64,000 nucleotides of DNA from Phragmites australis (GCF_958298935.1 NC_084922.1:7380501-7444500), one strand, 5' to 3'; counted from the stretch's first letter, positions 1-14,500 are shown. Notes: generated from the sequence alone by a model not told the origin. Program-made: numbers and translations.

Positions 1-1050
1 TGGGCAGTCAGTTTCCTTTGAAAAGAGAAAATGGAGCTGGGGACTTCAGGTTTTTAGTACAAGAAATAATCTCAGTTTACTTGAAAAATCATCTTATCCA
101 CACGTAATTTATCGGTCAAAGGATCACTTTTGGTAGTTTGAACCTTGACGAAGTTTATGTTGGAAAAAGGGTCCCCTACAATGTATGAGTAGTTTAGATT
201 TCTTTTCTTGTTTTGAGAGAGAGGGCTAGAGGTAAGGCATGCGTAGAAAAATAAAGTAGCAGCTTGCGCGTGTGCATATGTGAACGATGATGCGTATCTA
301 TGTATGGCTATGGGAAATATATTGAGGTGAGCTGATGGGTCCTCATGGTACAGATGCAAGGTTACACTTGCACTGTGGGAGGGAACAGTCCCTTTGAATT
401 CTGGTCACAACTCACAAGGGGCGTGCAGTGGGGTGGAGCGGTTGTGCACACGGGCGTGCATGGAAACAGTACCTTCCGATAGAGAATCCTGTCTGTCTGG
501 CCAGGCCATGTATGGGGCTACCTGGCTTTGTTCAGAACCATGCATGCTTTCAAACCCTTCTCGATCACAAGACATCTTGCAGGTTGTCTTGTTTTGTTAG
601 TGTGGTGCGTAATGCAGCTAATAGTTACCAAATATAGCATGACTGACCTTCGCCTGCAGAGCTCCACGTTGATTGTCGAAGCTAGCATAGTGGCGGTGTC
701 CTGTTTTGATCAGAGCTGCCTGACGATCATCCCATGACATGATCACCTGATGCCATCTTGATAAACAGCTTTTGCTGCATCTCGCATGTGTGGAGCCGGG
801 GCTATTTACGTCAATCCAGTTTAACAGCCTGTTTGGTTCGCCGGATCAGGCGGTACGGGCTGTTGCCGCTCCGGACGACATCGTCCAGTCCTTTTTCCAT
901 CGGATGACCTGGTCAAAGGAAGAGACTTGCTGTGTTGGTAGCGAAGGACAGCTTGGCGACGGACGGAATGCTCATGCGACGCTATCCAAACGAGCGGCTA
1001 CCGGCTAGGCTCGGTTTTTGGGTCGGATGGTCCGACCCAAAAAAATTAAC
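1..1050. other. Intergenic sequence, nothing recognised
   Basis: No open frame here looks like a known protein, and I see no terminal repeats or target duplications. The short open frames on both strands have no recognisable motif. Confidence 0.4.
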
Positions 1051-1058
1051 AAGCCAGT

Positions 1059-1261
1059 TCATGCCACCAGTGTATCACCAACTGCAAGTTTGAGGGCTTC
1101 TGTGTAATTTGAGCACTGAAAACAATTCTGATTATATGGAGCCCGCTGCATCTTGATGTGTCTAAGCCATTTAAGCCCTCGTTTTTGTTTTCCATCCTTA
1201 CCCATATTGTGACCATTGTTAGCATCATATATAGGATGGCAATCAAGGCAGATTGTCGTCC
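1059..1261 (-). CDS. Possible terminal exon of an unrecognised protein
   Basis: On the minus strand a plausible acceptor (TATATATAG at about 1262-1270) precedes an open stretch of 66 codons ending in TGA at 1059-1061. The peptide is Cys-, Lys- and His-rich (for example CLDCHP, NCFQCSNY) and has a natural composition, unlike the low-complexity frames around it. I do not recognise the family. No upstream exon with matching phase could be identified with confidence between 1.3 and 2.06 kb. It may be the 3' end of a gene, a captured exon, or chance. Confidence 0.25.
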
Positions 1262-2060
1262 CTATATATATTTCATTTCAGCAAGACAAACTAGGTTAAG
1301 TCAGAGAAGATGAATTGCACACAGCATCAACCATTAACACAGTGCATAAAAGCCCCCAGAACCTTGACAGCCACACAAATTATTGAACCTTTCAGTGATC
1401 TAGCCATGTGATTGGTTGCACTTTGGGGCCAGGTGCTATGATTGGCCCATGTAATACTTGCAAGATAAAATAAAGTGAAAGTGAAAGGGCATGGCTTTGA
1501 TAATTAGAATGTTTGGCAGAATCTGTTAACCAATACGTAATCCACATAGATATCATACTCAAAAAGTGTAGCAAAGCAAGGTTTCTGGACACATCCAATT
1601 GGTTCTTTCATGGAAACACATCTCAGTAAAGATGTTTGCAGGTAGCCGCGCGGCTACAGTTGCCAGCATATCTGATCGCAATATATCAAGCAAGGGGGAT
1701 TTATCACGATAGGAGAATCTAGATGAAAACATATAGGTTTAGCACTGCTAATTTTACGAACTCCCTTGGGTGAGTGGAAGGGCACACTACTATATCAACA
1801 GCTATGGAACTAGATATTGATTCCGTTAGCTTTCCATATTTATTCCATTCGTCCGTACGAGAGTTGTGGGCCAGAGGGGCCCGTATGTCCATGTCCAAAA
1901 GTGACATCTAGCTCCGTCTATATCTAAGGTTTGAGTGACTAATCCAGATCCTCTAATTGTAATATCACTATAGCTTCGTCATTAACGTGTAGAGTCGGTC
2001 TCACATGTCGTGACAAATAATAAAGGTAGAGAATCTCATCCTAAGTGACACACTCTATTC
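1262..2060. other. Intergenic sequence, nothing recognised
   Basis: AT-rich sequence without a convincing coding frame or repeat boundary. If the open stretch at 1059-1261 is a real exon, its upstream exons would lie here or beyond, but I could not support any. Confidence 0.3.
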
Positions 2061-2408
2061 TTGTTTTTTTCGAACGGGATTGGGTTATATTAAAACATGT
2101 AGTAGTACATCCTGATTTACAAAGAGACCCCGGGTAAGAGAACAACATTGAAATCCACTCCAGCACTCAACACCTTCATCTTCGGTCTCGGTCGCATTCC
2201 ATCCAGTTGCCACGACGAGGCTAAACAAATAGTACCTCCGAAACCAGAATCCATAGCCCATAACCAAACCAACAAGGAGGGAGGGAGGAGCGAAGAAAAC
2301 AGCGCCAGAGCGAAGTCGCCTCTCGTTCGCCTGTCTCAACTATAGCAGGGGAACAGATGAGAAGAGTCGAGACGCCTAGCTGCATACTCTAATGAGTGTG
2401 ACTGGCAT
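2061..2408 (-). mobile_element. 5'-truncated LINE (non-LTR retrotransposon) 3' end
   Basis: On the minus strand the segment ends in a short A-tract preceded by CCCGTTCG, the kind of 3' end common in plant LINEs. It is bounded by a perfect 9-bp direct repeat ACTCTATTC at 2052-2060 and 2409-2417, which I read as the target-site duplication. Only about 350 bp survives, so this is a strongly 5'-truncated insertion with no functional domain. Confidence 0.65.
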
Positions 2409-2424
2409 ACTCTATTCGACTTAA

Positions 2425-2721
2425 GGCATGTTTGGCAAAGCTCCTGGAGCAACTTCCTGGTTGAAATCAGAGGAAGCTCTGCCAAACAACAGCTTTCAGC
2501 TCTCTAAGTGGAATCCGTAGAAGTAATTCTCTGAAATAAACTAGAAGTTAGTGAGCTGAAAAAAATAGCTTTCATTTATTCACTTTCCGTACAAAATCAC
2601 TTTCTCCATATAATTTATCTAGAGAATCACTAAAGGATCACTTTCAACTACAGAATCACATCTCCTAAGAATCATTCTCCACAAAAAATTGAAATAAGAG
2701 AGAACTCTACCAAACAAGTCC
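2425..2721. mobile_element. Tourist-like MITE (PIF/Harbinger type)
   Basis: Imperfect terminal inverted repeats (GGCATGTTTGGCAAAGCTC at the left; the right end reads GGACTTGTTTGGTAGAGTTC on the other strand) enclose about 297 bp of non-coding AT-rich sequence. TTAA (or TTA) is duplicated at 2421-2424 and 2722-2725. The element sits four bases from the target duplication of the LINE fragment to its left. Confidence 0.65.
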
Positions 2722-2725
2722 TTAA

Positions 2726-3902
2726 TAAAAAAAAGTACTTTCCAAGACGAGTTCAATTTTTCCCGGTTATCATATTATCTCACAAGCTAGTGGTTTAATG
2801 CATAACAGAATACCTTTCTGCAACCGATTTTTTTAGTTGTAGGCAGAAAAGGCTAGCTTCTCTGTGAAAATTTTATATGAGGCATCTTGAGGAAAAGCTA
2901 ATGGATATATAAAAGAAAACGTCTACTAGCCTTTCTATGTTTAGTTTCTTTTCTATTTTTAGAAATGCTGATAAATTCTTAGGAAAAGGTCCCACCCCCC
3001 AAAAAAAGTCAATGAGAGAAACTTTATAAGGAAACAGTGTGTGGGAATTGAAGCATCAAATACGATGCTTGTGGGCTTCTTTCTGAAAGAATGAGAATCG
3101 TTATTAGTGATTGCTTTTTGTGTGGAACAAATGTGTAACATATAATATGAGCTTTTTCATAGTAACCGATTGCGGTTCGAGCAAGAACTGGTTAGAATGT
3201 GGACCTGAAATAGATATTCACCAATTAAGGGGATTATATTTTGCTCCAAATTTAACCTACATCAACCCTTAAAATGCGGGTGGTTTCATTTGAACACTGA
3301 CCATCACTGGAGCAACTGGTTTACGTATTTACGAGCTGGTTTGCCAACAATTGACCATTCACACTGCACTTCACAACAATGGAAGTACCTTCAAATCAAG
3401 TATAGGCGGGTCGAATTGTGAATCTGACCCTGAACGCTACGACTCCCTGTATCATGTTAAATGCAAGCAAAATTTGAGAAACATAGTTCAGAAAGATGTA
3501 GAAAACAGGATCTCTTAAGCGCAAGACAAATGGAGTATCATGATTAGTCTCACCTTTGATATGATCCAGGTAAACCCTTTCCATCTCAGCTATAGCCTGA
3601 GAGAAGCTCCCTTTTCTCGTCTGCTCACAAGTTGTTAGACACTAAGAAACTGCTCTTAAATTGTTTGGTGGCAGTATGTCAGAGCGCTCTCAAATTCATG
3701 CAATAATATTTCAAAAGTTATGCTTCAATCTATGAACATTAGACTTTTCTTAGTGCCTAAGATGAAATAATTAAACTTAATTATATACAGGAAACAAAGT
3801 ACTGCTGAATCATCAGTGAGGACATCAACTGTTGAAACATGAATTTCAGAAAGATACACAATGGCATATATAAGATAAAAATGAAAACATTCCTCCCTAC
3901 GA
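2726..3902. other. 3' flank of RST1, nothing else recognised
   Basis: AT-rich sequence downstream of the RST1 stop codon; its first part would contain the RST1 3' UTR. No separate gene or bounded repeat was found. Confidence 0.4.
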
Positions 3903-6900
3903 TCAGAGTGCCTCGAGGTTCGCAAGCTTTAGCTGCTTATCAACAGTCAAGTAGTCTTTGACTGCAATGCATGTAGAGCGCAGAATACTGGCCAGAAAAG
4001 TTGCGATCTCAGCTTCACTTCTATGAATATGATCATTTCCAGTGAGGTCGTCTCCGTGAGCTAATTGTTCTGCCCAAGTGTAAATGCGAGTGGTCAACAA
4101 CCATAGCCTGTCTGCAACAGAGTTCCCTAAGTCATCCCAAATGCTACTGGAGAGAAAGGAAGGCAGGGTGACGGGCAAGTCACTCAGTACATTTGTCGAA
4201 TTAACAACGAGAAGCGGCATATAGATGCAGCAGCTACCACATAGCAAGCCAACAAAACGCAACACCTGAAATATTAGAACAAGAAAACTTAAGCATGTTT
4301 GAGTTTGCAGGGAAGCAACTTGTGAAAGCATGTTTGAATTTTCCAGTCAAGTCCGACCACACATTCCAACACGACATCTTGAAAAATTACCGTTGAGGGA
4401 TGAGCTGTAACACAGCCAATATCTAGTGCATCCAGAAGCCACTGCCTTTTGATACTGTTTTCAGCAGAGTATATAGCTGCAGCAATCTCAACAAGGACAC
4501 CCCACCAGACACCTGAAATAGCATATTCATTAGTTTTTCAAAACAATATACAGTTCACCTAGAAATATCCTAGGATGGGTGAGAATTGAATGGAAGATCA
4601 AGGGCTACTCCTAAATCAATGCAAAGGGACGCAGTTACCATCAGTTTTTGTGCACAATATCGCCATCTTTATGTTCCCCAGCTCAGGTGCCGAACCACAA
4701 CCAGCAGAGCACAATCTTGCTCTGATGATAATCTTTATTGCCACATCAACATATTCTCCTTCAGTGATTAAGGCTGTATTGCGAATCTGACATGAAACAT
4801 AAACAAAACACTGTGAAGCAACAACAAAAAGGATAACACCTACAAAAACAAACTAGACATACAGAAATATTCATAAACACAGATTTGTGCTGTTGTGAAC
4901 CTGCAGCATATCACTCAGCCAACTTTTCTGGGCATTGGTAAGACACTTTATAGCAGCAGACCATTCATCCATGAATTCAGGTTGACCGTCATTGCAGAGA
5001 GTCATGAGAGGCAACAAGCATTCAATGCATTTTTTAATGAATGAAAAACCACCAGATTCTTCAGAAACAATCTCCACCAGGCACTTGTAAATGCCCTCCC
5101 AGAACGACATTCTTATCATGCTTCTCTGTTCAGATGAGTAATTCAAGTACGAAGAGGTGGAGGAATACAAGTATTCAGATAAATCCTCGAACAGTTTCTC
5201 CAATCTTGAATCAGAGAAGAGCTTCATTAGGTGAGACAAATGTTGGAGCAAAATAGACTGCACATTTATATCTAATCTCCGAAATCTGAGTATGTCAGTC
5301 AGATCATCCAAAAACTGCAGAAGGGGACTGATATGACTAGCATGAGCTAGAGAAAAATATAAGCATGCTTCCCTTAGTAACTTAGGATCATGCTGGTTGG
5401 TTGACTTAAGAGGGATCTGTGCCTCAACTTTCATGCACCGCCGTACAATTACCCCCCAGTCTGTAGTTGGCAACCGAGAAGCTTTGGAAAGGCATTTTAA
5501 AACTGTTCCAATTGTATTTACTGGCACCGCATCACCAGGCTGTAGATAGTAAAATAAGTCAATAGAAGCGAATTAATTGAATAAGAAGTACTTCTCTAAC
5601 TCAACAAAATCACAAGGAGTAGGATGATTTGACCATAACACCAAAATGTAAAGTACTTTACTAAATCCATGCACCATAAATTATCTAGAGTTCATAATTT
5701 AATATCCACAAACTAAAAAATCAACATGTACAACTGTCTGATGCAGATATTGTTTACAACATATAAAAACATATACAATATTAGATCTTTGCATCAAATC
5801 CAATGAAATAACATATAGATATATGAGTATACGTTGGTAGAGATTCTTTGCATGAGTAAAGCACCATCCAGTTCACCCACTGCAGCAGTAAAGGTATGCA
5901 ACCACACTTGAGTGTGGGAAGGAAAATGAGAAGATTGCTGCAATGCTTGGAGGCACAACTCCTAATGTGCTTTGATGTTTCAAGTTTTACATTTGTGCCT
6001 ATGTCAGAAAATAATAATACACATTCAAAATGGCAAACTTGTTTTCCTAAATATACAGTTTAGGATATAAAAGTGCATATTCTAGCTTATGTATGTTGAA
6101 TGAAAGGAATCTTTATTTCTGAATGTTTTCCCAGAAACAAAGATTTAAACTGCATTCGACATACATAAGCTACGGTGTGCACTTCTTTTGTAATGCATTT
6201 ACCGCACAACCCTATTTTTAACAAATGAGAGCATAGTAGTCATTCTTTTCAAGAAAGATCCAGATCAAACCTTTTCAAGCTTAAGATCACTCAACCAGAG
6301 ACTTAAGTTCCAAACTAAGCTTTGTTCAGAAAAACATGAAGATTGACTGAGATCACCAGAACTTCTATGAGAACCATTGTCATCGTAAAGAATCTGATTC
6401 TTTGACAACCACCTGCTTCTAAGAAATGAAATGGCCCATGCAGCATAATATTGTATGTGCTTATCCTCAGCGTCCTTAGCAAGAAGTAATATTTCCTGAA
6501 TCATTGATGTTGAAAGAGTCTCACAAACAGGGCTTGTCAGTACAGGACCTCTCACCAAAGATGACTCCTGTGCACATAATGAAATAGATTATTCTAGCAA
6601 TTATAGAAAATTAAATGTTCGGATGCATGGAAGAGACATACCTCATGTTTGATTTGTGAAGTCATAGGTTTTGAACACATCCCAGTAAGGTCCCCTGCAC
6701 CTGCACCAAAAGCATTGACTATGCCAAACATGCCTCCCAAATGAACAAGAGGAGGAAAAGGATGGGTATATATATGTCTGAGAGTGTCTAGAAGATTTTT
6801 AACACCAATAAATTCCATAGCATGTACCCCGTCATCCAATATACAAGACAGGAAAGATCCAGCACCGATACAGATTGCCATCAATAAATTCTGAAAGATA

Positions 6901-8528
6901 GTTCCGGAATTATTAAGGTTCAGGACCTCAGAAGCTAAAGAAGTGTAACGATTGAACAGTGCATCCAAGTCGTCATCCAACAACTCCACTCTCTGGCAAA
7001 AAGTCACAACAGATGGAAGAGCAAGACATGAGCCCATACATAGTGATACTGAATTTCTTTCATCAAATAATGCAGAGCTTGAATCAACATCCGGTATCCA
7101 TGATATCAATATGTTCTTGACGTCATTAACAGCTTCATAAGCTCCAAGTCTATACAGAGCAACAGCAGATTTTCCCAGACCAAGAACAAGTCCGGCAACA
7201 GCCCAAGGATCATCATCGAAGTTATTGTTATTTTCTTCCATCCCCCCCATGGAGCCTATTCCACAAATACTAAGTTTCTTGAGAGAATAACATGACGATG
7301 GACACAGCTGAATTAATGAAGTAACCAAAGTGTGAAGAATGTCTTCAACTGATGCACGCTCATTGAGTTGTGTAGTAGCCTCTATTTCTGAATCGGCAAC
7401 ATTATGTGCTCTGGCTAAAAGACCTTGACAAGCATAACCTAATGCCAGTCCACAAGCTCCTTTTACAAGACAGCTTTTAGTTTTTGTGATAACCTAAATG
7501 TGGAAAGGAATAAAACATGATGAGAAACTATTAACAACACAATTTGAAACTTGGAAGTATCCTAAATGTATAAAAAAAATCCAAACTATGAATTAATTTG
7601 CATATTGTACCCAATTAGCACAAAATATGAAGGGAGAAGACAATTTTCACAATTAGTCCGGGGCCAGGGCCTTCGGCCCTTTGGGCCCCCATGCTTCGAC
7701 AAACCCAGCCTTTCAGCAGTAACATCAGAATCCGGATCATATATCAACAATGTATTGCTAGAAGCTAGTGCTGTTAATGTATGTAAGGTGCTAATGAGCT
7801 AAGTGCAACAAGATGCTTTCTAAAAATAAGAAATGCAGTAAGGTCTATAAATATCCAATTATGAGAGGAGAGCATGATTTCATACCTCAAGAAGCCCATT
7901 AATAACCTGAAACTTGCTCTTTTTGTCCGTGGGATGAAAACAATTGAATATTAGTCCAAGAGAGAGAGCGGCTGACCATTGCTGGTGCTCATGCTCGTAT
8001 TGAAACAACCATTTTAATAGAAAATCTGATGCAGAAGATATTACTAAATGAGCAGTTGAAGGAACAATCTGGCAATAAGACAAGGTGACACCAATTAAAT
8101 CAAAATTAGCAAATCATCCCTAAAACACTGAAACAACCATAGGAGCACATCAGTGATTAAGGGCTATAGGCGAGACAAGAAAAAAAAAACCTAAAATGTG
8201 CTCACCAGTTTAAGGAGAGATTGATGAAACAGATGGCAGAAAAATCAATTACATCATACTATATAATTCGAAGCAAGTATTTTTTGGGAATGACTAAAAT
8301 GTTAATAAAGACATCTTACCAAGCACAGTGCTCCAATTACAAGAGCAATGTTAACAGCAACTTGAGGAGTGGATAATGGAACACGATCGCACAGAATCTG
8401 CAATCACAATTAGGAAAACATAAGAAAATTAAGCATTAGCATGGTAAGGATTAAGGAAGCTAATGGAGGGGGCAAAGATTAAAAAGGGGGGCAATAGCAA
8501 GGAAGATACATATCTAAGTAAAACCCAG

Positions 8529-8578
<50 letters not shown>

Positions 8579-11500
8579 CATATATATATACATATATATA
8601 TATATATACATACATATATATATACATATATATATATACATACATATATATATATAAGATGCATGAAGTATGTCCTAAATAAACTATATCGTCATGCACG
8701 AAAGATATTTGTCCCACTTCACAATTAACATAATCAAAATACTCAGCAGATCATCACTCTTTCAGTTCAGCACCTTGAAGATTGCAATGTTGGAATATAC
8801 TATCACAAAATATCAGTTCTTTTAAAAACAGGCACATTACGTACCTCAAAACTATGCTCATGTAATGAGAGGGCAGATAAATAATAAACTTGGCTATTTT
8901 TTGTTTTTCATCACAGCTATCATCTAAAGTGGAACAAACAAATACAAAAAATGAAAATATGCTAAAGATATATATACCTTAAATATATCGTTAGCGGCTT
9001 TTGAAGCTTTGCTCAACTTCAACGACTCTTTAATGTCAAGCAAAGCTACAACTGCTTGCATCCAATTGGAAACAAATGACTTCCATGAATGCAATGCAAG
9101 AAGAGCTACCTCTATGTTTCTTGATATATACATAGATTCGGCCATCTCTGCAAATGCTTGCTCATAAGCAGCATGAACTCTAGGCAAATCCTGCTATGAG
9201 AATAGTATACATCATATTAGAATAGCAAATAACATAAGAAGAGTTCAGCTTTTCTGAGTGGCGAGCTGTGACTAAGATAAAATAATATCACCAAAGAAAC
9301 CCAACATTACAGATTAATCACCTTAGATTTCCCTTCATTAACATTAAGTAAGTCCTTTGGAGCAAAATTGAGAGTTAAAAGAGCTGCACCAGGCAATTGA
9401 TGATGGGCTGTCTTCCCTAAAATTTGAAAACAATAGTCAAATGGAACTTAGAAGATAAAGCTAACACCAGATTGTATTAAAAATCGAACAGTCCAAACTG
9501 TGCATTTTTCATATAAAGCATAGGAAAGAACAAGCTAAGTATTTGATTAGAAACATATGCATTGGACAAAATCATAGTTGTTACGGCGATGTGGCGAAGC
9601 GCGGCGACCACCACCTTCACACCTTTACAGCGCTTATGGCGCACAGCGTGGCGGCGCTATATACACATTGGCGTGGCGAATACACACATCATAGTATAGG
9701 ATAGTAGGAAATTATATTGGCAAATGGCAATGTAAATGTAGCTCAAAAGTGATAGTCTAGAATTTTAGGAAATCAAAATAGCAATGTAAATGTAGCACAA
9801 AAGACATAGAATTCATCTCTCAAAAGTCATCCATTGCAAACTCATCGAGATCGTTAATTAATTGATTGGTGGGTCTGGTCTGATATGGGCTTAGATGGGC
9901 CTGTTCTGATATGGGCCTGGTCTTATATGGGGCTGGTCTGATATGGGCCGTAGATGGGCCACTCTAATCATGCAATTAGTATTAAAGTGAAGGAAATCAG
10001 TGAAGTCGACAAGACAATGACACAGAATCCAATCCACCACGATGAGCGGCGGCTGGAAGGCTGCGGTCTCCGATGGCGAGTAGGCGGAGGTGGATGCGCT
10101 CCTGCAGGCGGCACAAGACGTTGTGCTGCTGAAGCTCTAGGCCAACTCCCACCTCGTCTCCTCAACCTACATCGCCGCCTCGAGCCCTCTAGCACTCGAC
10201 GTCGTGGCGCCTGATCCACTGGAGGCCAACCTCACCCGTCGCTTCGACGCACTCAAGTCCCATGCGTTGGCACCGACGAAGCTGGCTGGAGCTGGAGTTG
10301 GGAGCAACGGGATGGAGGAGCTGGAGGTGGGTTCGCGGCGCCGAAGGAGGTGGCAAGGCCAGAGAAGAGACTAGGGTGAGGCTGGAGGATCTAGGAGGGG
10401 AGTCGTCAGAGGGGGAGGTGGACAAGTGATGTAGTGGGCGATGGACGCCGCTCAACTTGACATCGTCTCGGTGGCGGATGGCGAGGAGCATGGGTAGGCA
10501 GACGTCTCGCAGTCTTGGCGGTGGCAGACGCCTTCTCATCGCCACGTGGGCACCACGCCTATATGGTAAACGCCATACGCGATCGCATTGTGGCGTCGGC
10601 GCGGCAAGACCCAGATTTCTACGACGCCGATATGGCAAGGAGAAGGCGACGCCATGACAACTATGGGCAGAATATCAAGCATTCAACACTTTGGTTCTTC
10701 AAATTACAAAACTAATTAATTTGAGTCCAACTAGATCACTAGCATACCTTTAAACACAGCCTGAGGGAAAACATCCAGTAGCTTCTCAAATTTATGCACT
10801 GCAGCTCTTTTATCAGTAGTCACTCTACGACGGTTTCTGTGCGAACAGGGATAGCATTAGTTAAGGATGTCACTAAGAATCTGAATTCAGAAGAAAGTCT
10901 TGCAAAAAAAATACTAACAAGTGCTCAAACTTTACGATCTCATCTTGAAAGTTCTCCATGGCCTTGAGAACAGCCAGATTATATTCATTAGTAAAGAACT
11001 CATAGTTTTGTTTCCAGAAATCAGGAATAGCATCTTGAATAAGTGAGACCTGTAACGCACTCATTGTTAAACACATCCGATGACCATTTGAAATAGGATT
11101 TCTAACCAAACATTAGCAGATAAGCACAAAACATTGAACAAAAAATAGCATAACCTTGTAGTAGGATAAGGAGTGAAAAGCAGTTCCTCTTGCTTTAACC
11201 CAGAGAGGTTCAGAATTATTTTTCTTAGATGTTCCAATGCTCCACAATATTCCTATTAGGTTATTAGATATTCCAGAATACGCCTCAGCATCCATCGCTC
11301 CCCATCTCAACAGAGCACATAAACTGCCAAAAACAAGAAAACATAGAGAGTAAGAAGCAGATGTCAATACACACCAGAACATTGATGGTATTGATCTACC
11401 AGACCAAACACACATTTGCATTTGGTGAAATGTTCTCAGCAATCTTACCTGTGTGCAACAATGGGCTCAACAGAATAATCAAGCAGCTCCTTTGATATAA

Positions 11501-14500
11501 CTTTCCAGGCCGTATAGAAATCTGACATACAAATGAGGAGCTCACTTCAGATGTGTGGTACTGATATGGCTGGGATGTATGGAGCGTACTCACCCTCTCT
11601 CAGAGGCTCTAAGCAGCTATTACGGGAAACTATAAGCTTTATTCATCCTTGATCTCTGCCGAACATCCACAGCCTCTTATATAAGGCTGGCGTCTAACCA
11701 ACTCACAATATTATCTCTCTAGCAAATCTTATCTCTAAACTTTATGAATCTAACTAAACCAATCTTTATCTTTAAACATATCTAATGAATCTAACCGAAT
11801 AAATCATTATCTCTAAACATATCTTTATCTCTACTTTGAAGCCTGAGCTGAATCCTCTGTGGACGCTGGCCCCTACTTCACCTTAACCCAGCGCCTGTAC
11901 GTTCGTCCGACAAAAGCATCCACAACAGGTACCGAAAATATGACTTAACCGAAAATTACACCCATACTAGTCTTCAGAAAACATGGTTTATAAGAACATA
12001 GTATTTCATACAGGCAATAACTTCCTGATTTTTGGAACATGGTCAGAAACTAAGTAATGAACTGATGGAAAGTCAGAAACTTACCGACCACATCTGCTTC
12101 ACAGAGATACAAGAGGCTCTCAAGACCAAGAGCTTGAACCACAGAATCACGACTCTCAATACAAAACTATTAGTTAAGTGGCTATATATTAGAAAGCAGA
12201 CCAAGTAAAGAATAAGAGGTAAGAAGAAAACAATGTAGACAATACTCACCGAGACGGATAATATTAGATCAACACCTCTATCTGGGTTCTGCTTGCAAAC
12301 ATCACGTATTGATGCGGCAATACTTGTGGAAATTTCTCTGTCTGAGATGAAATTGGAAAAATTTTCAGGATCCAGAATTACCTATATTAGAAGCCAAAAG
12401 TTAGTGGCAATCTTCTAACATCAATCATAAATTGTCCTCTAATCATACTGATGATCTCCATAGCTTTTCATGAGCATCACAAGAAAAGTCCGAGTTTAAC
12501 ATATCGCAACAGTGATTTCACCATCAATGACAGTTAGCTAAACATCATTGGGAGTCATGCTGTCGTATAAAAAGATCACTCAAATTTAATCTATGACAAT
12601 AAAGAGTAATATGGAACAATGGACTCTACTGTCCCTGAGGATAGATTGGAAAAGGCCCTTTATTATTAACTCCCTCCATTTCTAAATGCCAATCCATTTC
12701 ATTGGTATGCATTGCTTTACAATGTAAGTCCACTGAAGAAATCAAGAGTGCAGTCATTGCAATACTTCCACTCACTACCCTACTTTAACAATGTGAAAAA
12801 GATGAGTAGCTGTAGTGTGCCATTTAAAAGGGATATGCAAGGTCCAATTTCATTAAATGTTTCTTAGATTTGGTGCCTCCTTGATCTCCATGTATGGTGG
12901 CTTTCAACTTATGTTGTGGAATGGAGGAGTACATAACATATTATTCAGCATAGTGGCATTAGCAAATTTCACATTTTTAGTATGCCTCAAAGAAACAGAC
13001 CAGGCACACAAACTCTAGCGAGAGGTGCATGATTACCTTCTTATCGAGTACATCATGTTTGAAAGCCAAGGAACACAAAGGCAAAAATTTATCAATCTAG
13101 CTAGCCAAAAACAGTTTGGGAACTAACATTTTAATAGTTTGTAATTACATTTTGGTAACATCACCTTAGTACTAGTACTGCCAACGTATGAAAGCTCATC
13201 GTCATGACAAGATAAGATTTTTATCATCCAGTTGAAAATAGCATTCTTACTTGTAAGTTTGGAAATGCCCAGTCAGTGACAATCCATATCTTGCAGAGCA
13301 ACCGAACAGCTATAGCATATAGAACCCTGCAGGAAAATCATGTAATATAAGGACAACAGAAGCATGTAATCCAATATGATTTTATTTTTAAAAATAAAAA
13401 AAAGAAAGCATCTGCTGATATTATAAACTGATAACTATGCCTAAGCCCAAATGTGATAATCAGAACTCAATCCATAAATGCAACAGCCATAAGCTGGATA
13501 TTATTCAGCAAAATTACTCACAAATGTAAGTATACATATAAGTAAGAAACTCACAAAATCAAGACAAACCTGCAAGCTAGATGTTGAGAACAAACCAACA
13601 TTTCAAAATTTACTTCTTTGTGTTAAATATTACAGTAATTGCATAAGATCAGAAATGATATGTTTTCATTGCTTTGGTCACCTGTAAGTTAATGTTCCCA
13701 ATGGGATTGTGCATAAGATGTATGATTTTCTGATATTTTGGACAGGGTTGCATAACCTGGAGACATCCTAAAGGCTGAAGCTTAGCAAGCACAGATGTGA
13801 CACGAGGAGCTGGTGATCCTCTGGTGATGTTGGGTTAAAGACTTATCACGACCAAGTTTTTTTCTTTTTCCTAATAAAGAAAGGGTTGCTTTGACTCCTG
13901 TTCAAAAATAAGAAGAATGAATAAAAAGAACAGGAGCATGGTAGGGCATCCAAGCTTAAGTTGTTGAACTCAGCTTTTATCACCCTTTTGCCCAAGAAGG
14001 TTGATGCTCTGCAAGTGAAAGATTATCGGCTGATAAGTCTTATGCACAGTTTCGCAAAGTTGATTGGAAAACTCCTTGCTAATCGTTTGGCTCCAAGGCT
14101 GTCTTGCATGCGGGCGTTGCATTCAAGACAATTTTATCTTGGTCCAGCAGACAGCTCAGTGCTTACATAGGCGGAAGGAACCTCATATTCTACTCAAATT
14201 GGATATATCTAAAGCTTTCGATTCGGTTTCTTGGCCATTCTTGCTGCAGGTATTGCAAAGATTGGGTTTTGGTCTCCGTTGGTGCAATCTCATTTGTTGC
14301 TTGCTCTCCACTGCCTCCTCTCGGGTGCTCCTCAATGGGGAGCCGGGGGAGATTATCTATCACCAACGTGGGCTTAGGCAAGGGGGTCCCCTCTCCCCTA
14401 TGCTATTTATTCTTGTCATGGATGTTTTGAACTATTTGGTCGATCGTGCTTGTATTGATGGTCATCTTCAGCCATTGTCAATGCGTGGGCTGCATCACCG

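Noticed and set aside
8429..8717. Open frames on both strands giving Ile/Tyr repeats
   Set aside because: Translations of a TA microsatellite inside an RST1 intron.
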